NCBI GenBank assembly: GCA_027489035.1
Contig: JAIYAN010000015.1
Span: forward strand, 62,001 to 126,000
DNA: 64,000 nucleotides
Reading direction: 5' to 3'
Source of the DNA: Chitinophagaceae bacterium
GTDB lineage: Bacteria > Bacteroidota > Bacteroidia > Chitinophagales > Chitinophagaceae
Below the pieces are notes generated by a model. That model was given only the letters and a program-made list of their open reading frames with translations. It was not told the DNA's origin and searched no databases. Numbering within the stretch: the first letter of the stretch is position 1; every line of letters begins with the position of its first letter. A program made the translations under genes and the position numbers. Positions 10,375 to 19,918 of the stretch are shown here, in pieces.

Positions 10375-10565
10375 CACTAAAACATCGCAACCGATGGCTC
10401 CAATAATCCATCGGTTGCACCTTACCTGATGTGTTTTTTATGATAGTAGTATACAGACAAATTCCCCAATGTCTGTTTGAATGAAGTAGTTAAACGCTTT
10501 CTTTGGGGGTTTATGAATCGAGAGATTCAAACATCAAAGCTGCATGTCTATGCGGCTTTTTTTAT
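10375..10565 (+). ncRNA. Candidate structured non-coding RNA of unknown family, ending in an intrinsic terminator
   Basis: Perfect 11-bp hairpin GCAACCGATGG/CCATCGGTTGC (10387-10397/10408-10418); ACAGACA/TGTCTGT hairpin (10453-10459/10470-10476) whose loop CCCCAA (10464-10469) complements TTGGGG (10503-10508); TGAATC-GAGA-GATTCA; terminal AAAGCTGCAT-GTCT-ATGCGGCTTT + T run. 5' end is a guess from TAAGTTCG at 10361. Confidence 0.65.
10536..10565 (+). terminator. Intrinsic terminator of the candidate ncRNA
   Basis: 10-bp stem AAAGCTGCAT/ATGCGGCTTT (one G.U), GTCT loop, T7 tract; no T tract on the minus strand, so direction is +. Confidence 0.85.
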
Positions 10566-11080
10566 TTTTTTACGATAGTTACATTGTCGTAATGAGCCTT
10601 CATTTTTTCAATTAACTTAAATGTGGCTGGACAATGATCGATATTTTGTTTGTGCACATGCGCATAATCGGCCCATTTTTTCTTGGTTAAATGCGGAAAA
10701 CCTGAGCAATCTGCTGGTCTTATTTCATAAATACTGCACTTATTATCGGTTAAATTTAAAAACTGACAAGGCTGTGTGGTATTTACCATGTCTTTATTTC
10801 GGTCTTTTTTCAACCATTTTTTCTCAAATTCCAGTGGAGTTTGGTTAAAATGGGCAGATATGCGCTTTATATCTTTTGTGGTAAACGTTGGCGTCATTTT
10901 CTTGCAACAATTCGCACAAGTCAAACAATCAACTTCTTTCCAAACTTCTTCCGCAATTTTGGGCGTAAGCTGATCGATCCCTTTTGGAGATGCTTTTTCT
11001 GTTTTGTTTATAAATCTTCTGAAATCTTTTCTATAAAGCGTTAACCTTCTTTTGAAAGATCTAAAATTTACGGGAAGCAT
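10562..11080 (-). CDS. YkgJ-family cysteine-cluster protein (zinc/iron-chelating domain)
   Basis: CLTCANCCKKMTP...CQFLNLTDNKCSIYEIRPADCSGFP. Confidence 0.85.
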   Translation of the reverse strand: MLPVNFRSFKRRLTLYRKDFRRFINKTEKASPKGIDQLTPKIAEEVWKEVDCLTCANCCKKMTPTFTTKDIKRISAHFNQTPLEFEKKWLKKDRNKDMVNTTQPCQFLNLTDNKCSIYEIRPADCSGFPHLTKKKWADYAHVHKQNIDHCPATFKLIEKMKAHYDNVTIVKK

Positions 11081-11171
11081 CAGTTTTCTTATTTAAATTT
11101 TGAATAAATTACAAAACGAAAATAATGTTTAATTAAATGGTAACCTCATTCCCCAAAAAACAATTCTATAA

Positions 11172-12077
11172 ATGATGTGGGATTCCTTCAAAAAGGGTTT
11201 TAAAGCCTGGTTACAGCTCGAAAAATCATTGTCTGATAACTCTGTTGATGCTTATTTACAAGACATAGATAAACTTACTGCCTTTTTGGAGTTACATGAA
11301 TTAAAGAAATCACCCAACGATATTGATTTAAAATTGCTCGAAAATTTTGTAAAATGGATTCATGAACTAGGCATGACGGCCACTTCTCAAGCCCGAATCA
11401 TTTCAGGATTGCGAAGTTTCTATAAATATTGTTTACTTGAACAGCTTTCCGAAAAAGATCCCACGGTTTTGCTCGAAGCACCCAAAATCAGGCGAAAATT
11501 ACCTGATACGCTTTCTATTGATGAGATTAATGGGATAATTGATGCCATAGATTTAAGTGCACCCGAAGGCACCAGAAACAAAGCCATTTTTGAAACCATG
11601 TACAGCTGCGGACTTCGTGTAAGTGAGTTGATAAACCTAAAAATCAGCAGTCTTTATCTGGATGTTGGATTTATAAAAGTAATTGGTAAAGGCGATAAGC
11701 AGCGTTTGGTACCAATAGGTTCGGAAGCCATTAAGCATATTGGCATTTATAAAAATAATGTGCGAAATCACATCATGATTAAAAAAGACAAAGAAGATTT
11801 TTTGTTTTTAAATAGGAGAGGGAGCCAACTGAGTAGGGTAATGATATTTTTAATTTTGAAAGAGCTGGTTAAAAAAGCCGGGATAGAAAAAAATGTTTCG
11901 CCACATACGTTTCGCCATTCATTTGCAACACATTTAGTAGAAGGTGGCGCCGATTTACGCGCCGTCCAGGAGATGCTCGGTCATGAAAGCATTACCACCA
12001 CAGAAATATACACGCATTTGGACAGGGATTTTTTACGATCTACGCTACAGCAGTTTCATCCAGCGTTTAAAAGGTGA
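11172..12077 (+). CDS. xerD: Site-specific tyrosine recombinase XerD
   Basis: 301 aa; SCGLRVSELINLK, HTFRHSFATHLVEGGADLRAVQEMLGHESITTTEIYTH (R-HxxR-H-Y set). Confidence 0.9.
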   Translation: MMWDSFKKGFKAWLQLEKSLSDNSVDAYLQDIDKLTAFLELHELKKSPNDIDLKLLENFVKWIHELGMTATSQARIISGLRSFYKYCLLEQLSEKDPTVLLEAPKIRRKLPDTLSIDEINGIIDAIDLSAPEGTRNKAIFETMYSCGLRVSELINLKISSLYLDVGFIKVIGKGDKQRLVPIGSEAIKHIGIYKNNVRNHIMIKKDKEDFLFLNRRGSQLSRVMIFLILKELVKKAGIEKNVSPHTFRHSFATHLVEGGADLRAVQEMLGHESITTTEIYTHLDRDFLRSTLQQFHPAFKR

Positions 12078-12174
12078 GGGGAGGAGATTTTTTTTGTTCT
12101 TTTTTTTTCTTTGAAATATCAGATACTTATGTGTCTACCAATTCATCCCATTCTAACATGGTGTTTATATTTTG

Positions 12175-12831
12175 TTACCTTATGTTTGTTATTTTGAATG
12201 ATTTTAAAATTTTTGCAAAGTCTGCTTTCCAATAATCCGTTTCTGAAAATCGGTATGAAAGAGTCAAAGTGTGCATTCTATCGTTGTTATGAAAGTAATA
12301 TATGTTAACAAGCACAAAAGGCCTGTCCTGTAATTGTCTTTTATAACTAATATGAAAACAAGAAACACCATTAACTTTCTCAACTTTTAGTGGATACCAT
12401 TCAATTAGTTTAAGTCCATTTTCAAGAAAAGCTTCTTGGATTTGTTGTTTGTAAATCGTGTTTAATTCTATAATGTCTTTTTGAGGGATTTTGGAAATAT
12501 TGAAATTGTACTTTTCAAAGTCGCCTTCTGAACCTATTGTTGTTTCAACCATTACTCGAGCATATTTTTCAAAACTTTCTTTCCCAAAATCATTTAGTCC
12601 TTTTTGTTGAGCTACCAATTGCGGAACATCATATTCCATTAGTTTGTAAACCGAATTTTGCATTAGTTTATAATTTCCCGCTTGAATTTCCATTGTTGGA
12701 GGCAAATCAAAACTTCCTACATTTTTAATATATATTTTCTCTGTTCCATTATTTGTATTCGAATTTTGAGCATAAATTTGACTTGCAAAAACAAAGGTTA
12801 AAGCTAGAATTAATGTAGTTTTTATTTTCAT
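12175..12831 (-). CDS. Secreted hypothetical protein
   Basis: 218 aa with N-terminal signal peptide MKIKTTLILALTFVFASQIYAQ. Confidence 0.65.
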   Translation of the reverse strand: MKIKTTLILALTFVFASQIYAQNSNTNNGTEKIYIKNVGSFDLPPTMEIQAGNYKLMQNSVYKLMEYDVPQLVAQQKGLNDFGKESFEKYARVMVETTIGSEGDFEKYNFNISKIPQKDIIELNTIYKQQIQEAFLENGLKLIEWYPLKVEKVNGVSCFHISYKRQLQDRPFVLVNIYYFHNNDRMHTLTLSYRFSETDYWKADFAKILKSFKITNIR

Positions 12832-13057
12832 GAATTTAATTATTACACGATCTATTTAAAAAGAAAATTAGATTAATGACAACAACCCATACTACAAGTT
12901 GGATAATTCCATTAACACATCAGTTTGCTGCTGCTTTTGTTACGCCTTTAAAATCTTTTATTGTTTGGATTTCCAATCCATGATCTATACAAAATACAAA
13001 TAGAAAAGAGTCTCCAATTTTTAAAATGGCTGGTCTGGATGAAAGGCAATTAAAACT

Positions 13058-14401
13058 TTAATATTTAATAAATTTACCCGTGAACAAAACGCCATTTTTA
13101 GCAACAACTTTTGCGAAATAAATGCCACTTGATAATCTAGAAATGTCAATTGTTTTTTGCTTGGATACTAAAATTAATCGTCCTCTAGAATCTAAGATAT
13201 CTATGTGATTAAATGATCCATTGATTTTTAGTGTGATTTCTTTTTGAGCAGGATTGGGAAATAAAATTCCCTCTTTTTTAGCATTTTGAGTTTCTTCAAC
13301 TTCGGTTGAATTATTAATTCTAAGTGCTCTTGCCGCAAAACAATTTTGTGTACTTCTCATCATATCGAAGGCGAATGCACCTGATTCAAACGATTTAGGA
13401 ACATTCGATGTTAAAAGTCCGGTTACTAATGATACGCCTGCAATGAAATTTCCATTGCTAAAAAAATAAGTCATAGCATCTGGGTCAATAAACGAACCGC
13501 CGGTTAAATTTCCTCCTGCGCCAATATGATATGGTGATACAAAAGTTACTACACCTGTATTTGGATTTATTTTCGATAGCCTAAATGTAGTAGAGTCTAT
13601 CACGTCATTATACATCATATTCACGCTATCGTAAACACTTGAAATATAATTTTGACGGGTTAACCCATAAATAGACTTGTCGATGCAACTATATGAAATG
13701 TTTTCAAAAATTCCGTATTGAGGTAATAAAATAGGAGATTCGCTAAATTTTGCACCAGTGTATAAATCAACACCAACCAAAGAATTTCCAGATGAGTAGT
13801 AATATATCATTTGATGTGGATCAATAGAGTTGCCAGCTAAAGTATAAATATTGCTAAATGAAGTGTTTCCAATTAAAGTGTATTGTCCGGTTGTAGGATT
13901 TATGGAAGCAAAACGGATTCGAGTCGAATCAAGCTGATCAATATACATCATCAAACCGCTATCATAATAGGTGGAATAATAATTTATGGGAACCATGCCG
14001 TAAATGGTGGAATCACTTGGATTGAATCTAAAGTTCTGAAAAGAGGCAGAAGGGGAGGCGCCAAAAATTGGAACATTGTTTATGATGTTACCAGAGTTGA
14101 TATCAAAAGTTAAAAAATTATATCCACTGCCAATGTAATACCGGTTTAAATAAGGATCTAAAGTTGCGCCGTTAAGATTAATTCCAGAATTGTATGCTGA
14201 ATTTCCAATGTTAGTAACAACACCCGTTGTTGTATTTATACTTCCAAGCCTGATTGTAGCAGAATCAAATACCTCTATATTCATCATTAAACTACTATCA
14301 AAATAGGAGGAAATATAGTTCTTCCTTACTATGCCAACATTTTGTGCGTCAGCGACATTGAAAGAAAAGAATAAAACAATAAATAATAATTTTCTTTTCA
14401 T
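13058..14401 (-). CDS. Secreted repeat protein with T9SS type A C-terminal sorting domain
   Basis: Signal peptide; three about 111-aa repeats; C-terminus ILFPNPAQKEITLKINGSFNHIDILDSRGRLILVSK...ISRLSSGIYFAKVVAKNGVLFTGKFIKY. Confidence 0.88.
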   Translation of the reverse strand: MKRKLLFIVLFFSFNVADAQNVGIVRKNYISSYFDSSLMMNIEVFDSATIRLGSINTTTGVVTNIGNSAYNSGINLNGATLDPYLNRYYIGSGYNFLTFDINSGNIINNVPIFGASPSASFQNFRFNPSDSTIYGMVPINYYSTYYDSGLMMYIDQLDSTRIRFASINPTTGQYTLIGNTSFSNIYTLAGNSIDPHQMIYYYSSGNSLVGVDLYTGAKFSESPILLPQYGIFENISYSCIDKSIYGLTRQNYISSVYDSVNMMYNDVIDSTTFRLSKINPNTGVVTFVSPYHIGAGGNLTGGSFIDPDAMTYFFSNGNFIAGVSLVTGLLTSNVPKSFESGAFAFDMMRSTQNCFAARALRINNSTEVEETQNAKKEGILFPNPAQKEITLKINGSFNHIDILDSRGRLILVSKQKTIDISRLSSGIYFAKVVAKNGVLFTGKFIKY

Positions 14402-14549
14402 TTTTATAATTTGAAGAAATATGAAGATCTTTCAAAAATCTTGATGTGTATTAAAAACTGAATTTATGAACTTAACAAAAATGCATTAGAATTGTTTGGT
14501 GTTAACCCAGATTTGAAAAATTTCCTAATTAATTCATCATTTATTTTGC

Positions 14550-15269
14550 TTAATTATCCTTGCTTTCACCGTCTGTAGATTTATTAGATGCGTGTTTTCT
14601 GAATAATTCTACATAACATCCCAATTGTAAAAAGTCACGCCCAACTTCATCATTTATTTTGTAATCAAATTGCTTTAAATATCCAATTTGAATAGTAGTT
14701 GCTTTTGAGGTTTTGTAATTGAGTGATAATAAAAGTCTGTTTCTTTCAAAGTATGGTTCTTTGTTTGTAAAAAAGATTTCGTTGTTTATGCTGATTAGAA
14801 AGGGTTCATAATCTTTTTTCACTTTTCCGAATGGATAAGAAACACCAAACCTGTATCGAAAACGGTTGCGATAGCCATTACTTGTAAATCTTAGCTCTGC
14901 ACGATATCGTTGTTCTATATTTAACTTTCCAATTGATTGAAAAAGAATGACCTGAGGCCAAACTCTAAATTCATCATTATTCTTTGGCAAAATAAAATTC
15001 CCACCTTCTTTATACGTTTGATAACTGCCCGCTCCTAAAGTTAGCCTTACATGCTTGTGGGCTTTGTAGTTAATACCGGCCTTATATTCGTAATAATGAA
15101 AGTTGTTATAAAATTTTAATGAACGCAATTGTGTTTCTCCAAATGCACTCCATTTATCATCAAAATTGTATTTTAAATTAACGATATTCCAACTGCCAAG
15201 ATCAACAGCTTGTGTATATGTGTTATTAATAAAACAAAACGAAAGTATCGTTATAAATAATGTTCTCAT
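14550..15269 (-). CDS. DUF2490-like predicted outer-membrane barrel protein
   Basis: Signal peptide; FDDKWSAFGETQLRS...LNIEQRYRAELRFTSNGYRNRFRYRFGVSYPF. Confidence 0.75.
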   Translation of the reverse strand: MRTLFITILSFCFINNTYTQAVDLGSWNIVNLKYNFDDKWSAFGETQLRSLKFYNNFHYYEYKAGINYKAHKHVRLTLGAGSYQTYKEGGNFILPKNNDEFRVWPQVILFQSIGKLNIEQRYRAELRFTSNGYRNRFRYRFGVSYPFGKVKKDYEPFLISINNEIFFTNKEPYFERNRLLLSLNYKTSKATTIQIGYLKQFDYKINDEVGRDFLQLGCYVELFRKHASNKSTDGESKDN

Positions 15270-15787
15270 TATGTATGGGGATTGGTTTTTTCTTTGTTTT
15301 CTGAAAGTGTAAAAGATTTATCGAAGAAATGTGAATTCGGAATCGTAATTATTTCGTTGTCTCTTGTTTTTAGGTAAACAAAAAAATAATTCAATTCAAT
15401 TACTACTCCTTCATATTGATAGTCTTTGTGTAATATTTTTATGGAGTCGCCTAATTTTACGGGGTGATTAAAAAATATCAGAATACTTGATGTGATGTTT
15501 GAAAGTAAAGACCATTGAGCAAAAAAGGCAATACCCAATGCGGTCAAGATTGAACTTGCAAATAACGCAATTTCATTTTGTTTAAACCCCCAAATGCCTG
15601 TTAGAATGATTATTGAGGCTATTGTAGTAAAAAGCTGCATTGATCTGATAGCCATTTTTCTTCTACCTCTTTCTAATTTGGTTTTTTTGAGAAAATTATT
15701 GATTAAGGTTTTAAAGGCAAAATACAGTAAAATGTAAATGCCTAAAATCACAAGGGTTTCAATAATTTGTAATTTATAATGTTCCAT
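15269..15787 (-). CDS. Minimal MscS-family mechanosensitive channel
   Basis: 172 aa; TM helices followed by ALGIAFFAQWSLLSNITSSILIFFNHPVKLGDSIKI...GVVIELNYFFVYLKTRDNEIITIPNSHF. Confidence 0.85.
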   Translation of the reverse strand: MEHYKLQIIETLVILGIYILLYFAFKTLINNFLKKTKLERGRRKMAIRSMQLFTTIASIIILTGIWGFKQNEIALFASSILTALGIAFFAQWSLLSNITSSILIFFNHPVKLGDSIKILHKDYQYEGVVIELNYFFVYLKTRDNEIITIPNSHFFDKSFTLSENKEKTNPHT

Positions 15788-15866
15788 TTGTTTGTTGTTG
15801 TTTTATAATTTTCTTTTCTCCATTAATCAACAAAGGTCTTTGTTTCCGATTTAATAAACACTACAC

Positions 15867-16337
15867 TTATTCTACAACGCGTATGTCTGAAATAAGTGCA
15901 TTTTCATAAAATGCAGCAACTGCCGGAGTCCAACCAACTGATTGACATTGGGAATATAAAAGTTCTGATTGAACGGCATTCAAATAAGGTTTCCAATAAA
16001 TTTCTAAACCAGGATAAATCAAATAAATTTCTTCAGAATTTTTAGGAAAGTAAAAAGAAAATAATGTCGATGTCTCTTTATACTTGTCATAATGAATATT
16101 TTCTCTTGGCGAGAAATACTTTATTTGTATTTGCAAACTGTTCAATACAACTGAAAATGGCTTGCCAATGTATTTGGATTTATTGGCTACAATTGATTGT
16201 AAATATGAAAGTGTGTCCGGAACACCAGAAGCTTGAGCATCCGCATTTTTTATAAAAGCGGAAAAGAAAAAAAATAGTAAAAAAAGTCGTTTATTCATTT
16301 TTTTTGGTTGGATTACAGCTATCCGCTTTTTATTCAT
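15867..16337 (-). CDS. Secreted hypothetical protein
   Basis: 156 aa ORF with internal signal-peptide-like segment MNKRLFLLFFFFSAFIKNADAQ. Confidence 0.5.
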   Translation of the reverse strand: MNKKRIAVIQPKKMNKRLFLLFFFFSAFIKNADAQASGVPDTLSYLQSIVANKSKYIGKPFSVVLNSLQIQIKYFSPRENIHYDKYKETSTLFSFYFPKNSEEIYLIYPGLEIYWKPYLNAVQSELLYSQCQSVGWTPAVAAFYENALISDIRVVE

Positions 16338-16570
16338 TTTAGTTTAAACCTTCTGAATAATCAAGAATTCTTTGTGTAGATGCTATAATCTCTTGAATCA
16401 TGTCAAACTTCCCTTTAAAAATATAATTAAGTTGATATGAGATTAGACATCCCAAGAGACCCTTAGACAAAAACACTTTTAATCTTTTTGGGACTAAAAG
16501 TGTAACTGGTAAAAGGAGCAGCGCCCAATAAAATTCTTCGTTGAAAAAAAATAAAGATGCTAGTATTTTT

Positions 16571-17008
16571 TTAATTGCAAGGTAAAGTGTCTTGTATATA
16601 CTTTCTGAAAGATTCTTTGAACTTCTTTGCATTTTCAGGATTATCAAACCATTTTCGATGTAAATTATTCTCTGTTTCAATAACGACATACCATGTCTGC
16701 ATTAATTCAACATCGCCTTTATCAAAAATTGTTTCACAAAAATTCCAAGAAATAAATGCATATATTTCATATTTTATTTTTTCATCTTCAAAAAAATTGT
16801 TTGCATAATCATTGGTTAGAATAGGATTTCTAAAAGATGGATTTTCCATTCCTGTTTTTAAAATATCTAAATATGTAGCGTCAAAAACATGATATGAATT
16901 ATCCGATTTGTCTTTATTCCACAATATTATATAGAGTAGAATTGCTAATGCAGACAATATTGTTGCTGCAGAACTAACCATTAAGTTCCAAAATTCGATT
17001 GTTGTCAT
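16571..17008 (-). CDS. Small membrane-anchored hypothetical protein
   Basis: 145 aa, N-terminal TM helix, protein-like composition; start overlaps the GNAT gene stop. Confidence 0.55.
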   Translation of the reverse strand: MTTIEFWNLMVSSAATILSALAILLYIILWNKDKSDNSYHVFDATYLDILKTGMENPSFRNPILTNDYANNFFEDEKIKYEIYAFISWNFCETIFDKGDVELMQTWYVVIETENNLHRKWFDNPENAKKFKESFRKYIQDTLPCN

Positions 17009-17667
17009 TTGATTATATTGTTTATTTGAGAGATTTTCTTCGGTGTGTTTTTTAAGATTGAAAGCAACAAGTCATCATTTTCTGTTTTGCCATACAAATC
17101 TCTGTAAAGCCGTTTAACTAATTGTTTGATTTTTGCAAATACAATAAAATCATTTTTATATTTGGGGGAAATCATGAGCATCATTTCTGTAGGAAGGGTG
17201 CCATCCAAAGAGGGTAGCATATATGGTAATTCATGTAAAATGTAAGCTCCATTCCTAATATAAAAATTAATTCTTTTTTTTCTTAGCCTTTTGTTATTTC
17301 CAAATAAGTAATTTTCAACTTCAATAATCATGTATTTTTTACATGAAATTATTGTATCTGACAGAAATTTAAAAAAAAATGTGCCGATTTTATTGTTTCT
17401 ATATTCTCTATCAACTGCCATGTAGTCCAGAAGGACAAATTCCAAATCTTTAAAATCCCATAATAGTGCCATGCATATCACCTCATCATTTAAAAGACCG
17501 ACAAAAAGCTTCGATGTTTTTTCTGTTATTCTTTTTTTTATTAATGATAATGGCTGTTTCTCATTTGAGGGAAAAGATTCATTGTAGATATGAATGGCCT
17601 TATTAAAATGAATGTCATTGATGTTTGATATTTGGCAAAAAGATAGTTTTGATTTATTATTTATCAT
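17005..17667 (-). CDS. GNAT-family N-acetyltransferase
   Basis: SFPSNEKQPLSLIKKR...FVLLDYMAVDREYRNNKIGTFFFKFL typical acetyl-CoA-binding region. Confidence 0.75.
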   Translation of the reverse strand: MINNKSKLSFCQISNINDIHFNKAIHIYNESFPSNEKQPLSLIKKRITEKTSKLFVGLLNDEVICMALLWDFKDLEFVLLDYMAVDREYRNNKIGTFFFKFLSDTIISCKKYMIIEVENYLFGNNKRLRKKRINFYIRNGAYILHELPYMLPSLDGTLPTEMMLMISPKYKNDFIVFAKIKQLVKRLYRDLYGKTENDDLLLSILKNTPKKISQINNIIK

Positions 17668-17776
17668 CTTGTAAGTGTTTTAAACTTGCCATAACATTTT
17701 ACTTGTTGACAATGTTTCCTTGTATTGCGCCTGCGGCAAAGCAATATTGCTTACACGCTATTGAGTGGTGTTTTTT

Positions 17777-18442
17777 TTAATTAAAAATATCGTTCTGTAA
17801 ATATCTAATCTTTTTGAAATAATTCGCTACATTTTGAGGTCCTACCTTGTATGGTTTGAATTTCAATTTCAAGGATTTTAATTTTTCAAGATCTGAATCA
17901 GCCTTAGACTCGTTGATATATCCATTTCGTAAAATCAACTCATAATTATCATTCGGAAGTTCTAAAATTCTTACTGAAAGACCATTTGAAGAAAACTCAG
18001 GTGAATTATTCAAGCTTTCCTTTAAATCTCTTGCTTCTTTTTGTGTCAAATTATTTTTAAGAACTACATAATAAACACCCATATTCTTAACATAATACAA
18101 TGATCCTATTGTCATTAACGTAAAGAATAGAATGCTAGCAAAAATAATTTTAGCAAAAATATTTTTGCTGTTTTTTTGAGGAATATATTTTGGGGGATTA
18201 TTGTCATTTGGATTTATTATTTCAGTATTTGCACTTTCAATTTTATTGTCTTGGGAATTAGTTAAGAATAGGTTGATGATTAGAAGTACAATTAATGCAA
18301 TAATCGATAGTCCAATCAGAGGTAAATGAGTTGCAAAACCAGTTCTTACTTCATTAATATCCTTTAGAAATAAGAAGAAAGAAAAAGTCACGGAAAGAAT
18401 ATTGGCCTTGCTTAGACAAATCGTTTTTATTTTATTTTTCAT
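17777..18442 (-). CDS. Hypothetical membrane protein (about 3 TM plus extracytoplasmic domain)
   Basis: 221 aa ORF with hydrophobic segments. Confidence 0.55.
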   Translation of the reverse strand: MKNKIKTICLSKANILSVTFSFFLFLKDINEVRTGFATHLPLIGLSIIALIVLLIINLFLTNSQDNKIESANTEIINPNDNNPPKYIPQKNSKNIFAKIIFASILFFTLMTIGSLYYVKNMGVYYVVLKNNLTQKEARDLKESLNNSPEFSSNGLSVRILELPNDNYELILRNGYINESKADSDLEKLKSLKLKFKPYKVGPQNVANYFKKIRYLQNDIFN

Positions 18443-18715
18443 ATTGTTTTATTTCTATGTAATTCCAATAAATACAACTAATTCTCCATCTATTTGTTCA
18501 ATTCCTTGTTAAGGAATATATGCTGATTAATTTCTTCAAGTTCTTTTTTCTTAAAAAAGTCAAATACTCCCATCGTTATTTATTTTTAAATTTAATTAAC
18601 CAAATCAAATTTAAATCTTCCCAAAAATACATTCATTAAACTTATTATTTATGTATTCAACTTTTTTATTTTTATAATTTTTCTCACTACGAACTAATAT
18701 TCACACTATCAACCT

Positions 18716-19918
18716 TCACCCCGCAAAACTCACCTTCCCCATACCAACATTCGGTGCGTTTTTACTCCCCTTGCCAAAACAGCTCCCATCGCCCGAAACC
18801 AATTCATTCGCCAACAAAGCAAACAATATCGCTTCTTTTGCATCGGGGTTTATGGAAATGGATGCAGTTGTAGATATTTTAATTTTTGGCAAATTGGTTT
18901 GTATCGTATCCATCATTATTTTATTATGCACACCGCCACCACTGATATAAACCTCACAAGCTTTTTCCGAAGTTGCAAATTCCTGAATTGCTGAAGTAAG
19001 TAGGGTAGCTGTAAATGCCGTTAATGTGGCTACCACATCTTCATTTTTGTTGATTACAATTCCATGCTCCGAAATGATTTTTTCTAACCATTGTTTGTTA
19101 AACAACTCCGGTCCGGTGGTTTTTGGAAAAGCCATTTTTAAAAATGGATCATTCATCATTGCATCCAATAACGCTTTTTGCACCTCGCCACTCGCAGCAA
19201 TTTTTCCATCTACATCATATTTTAATGGAGAAAAATTTTCCTTCACCCAACCATCAATCAACACATTGCCAGGTCCAATATCCGTACACACGATTGACTC
19301 AAATTCAGCATCTGCCGGTATATATGTAAGGTTGGATATGCCACCGATGTTGATTAAAATTCGATCCACTTTTTTATCGGCAAACAATATATAATCTCCA
19401 TAAGCCGCCAATGGCGCTCCCTCGCCACCAGCAGCCACATGCTTTTGCCTAAAATCACTGATGGTAATAATGCCCGTGTGATGCGCAATGTGGTCGCCAT
19501 CACCTATTTGTAATGTACTGTTTTCAAACTCGTTTTGCTGATGCTGCCTTTTGGGCGCATGATATATCGTTTGCCCATGGCTGGCAATTAAATCAATCTC
19601 AGATTTGTCAATGCCCCATTTTTTTATTTGCGCATTTATGATAGACGCATGTTCACGCGCTACCCAACTGTTCAACATACACAGCTTTTCCAAATTCACC
19701 ATTTGCGTTGAAAACACCGACCGCACTTCATTTTTAAATACTTCACCATAACCGTAGGTTTCAAATTCTAGCAATGTCAATTGGGTTTCCTTGCCATGGC
19801 CACTGATTTCGCATAAAGCCATATCTAGCCCATCCAATGAAGTGCCACTCATTAATCCAAGTATTTTTCTGCTTTCTTTTTTCGAAATGTTATTCAGTTT
19901 CTGAATCTGGTACTGCAC
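18716..19918 (-). CDS. anmK: Anhydro-N-acetylmuramic acid kinase
   Basis: [43 protein letters not shown]. Confidence 0.93.
   Translation of the reverse strand: MQYQIQKLNNISKKESRKILGLMSGTSLDGLDMALCEISGHGKETQLTLLEFETYGYGEVFKNEVRSVFSTQMVNLEKLCMLNSWVAREHASIINAQIKKWGIDKSEIDLIASHGQTIYHAPKRQHQQNEFENSTLQIGDGDHIAHHTGIITISDFRQKHVAAGGEGAPLAAYGDYILFADKKVDRILINIGGISNLTYIPADAEFESIVCTDIGPGNVLIDGWVKENFSPLKYDVDGKIAASGEVQKALLDAMMNDPFLKMAFPKTTGPELFNKQWLEKIISEHGIVINKNEDVVATLTAFTATLLTSAIQEFATSEKACEVYISGGGVHNKIMMDTIQTNLPKIKISTTASISINPDAKEAILFALLANELVSGDGSCFGKGSKNAPNVGMGKVSFAG

Noticed and set aside
11172-12077. XerD as a phage or integron integrase
   Set aside because: Sequence and isolated core-genome context fit the housekeeping XerD recombinase.
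17690-17765. GC-rich intergenic patch TTGCGCCTGCGGCAAAGCAATATTGC, considered as an integron attC-like site or ncRNA
   Set aside because: Pairing is weak, core-site motifs are not convincing and no second copy was found in the window.
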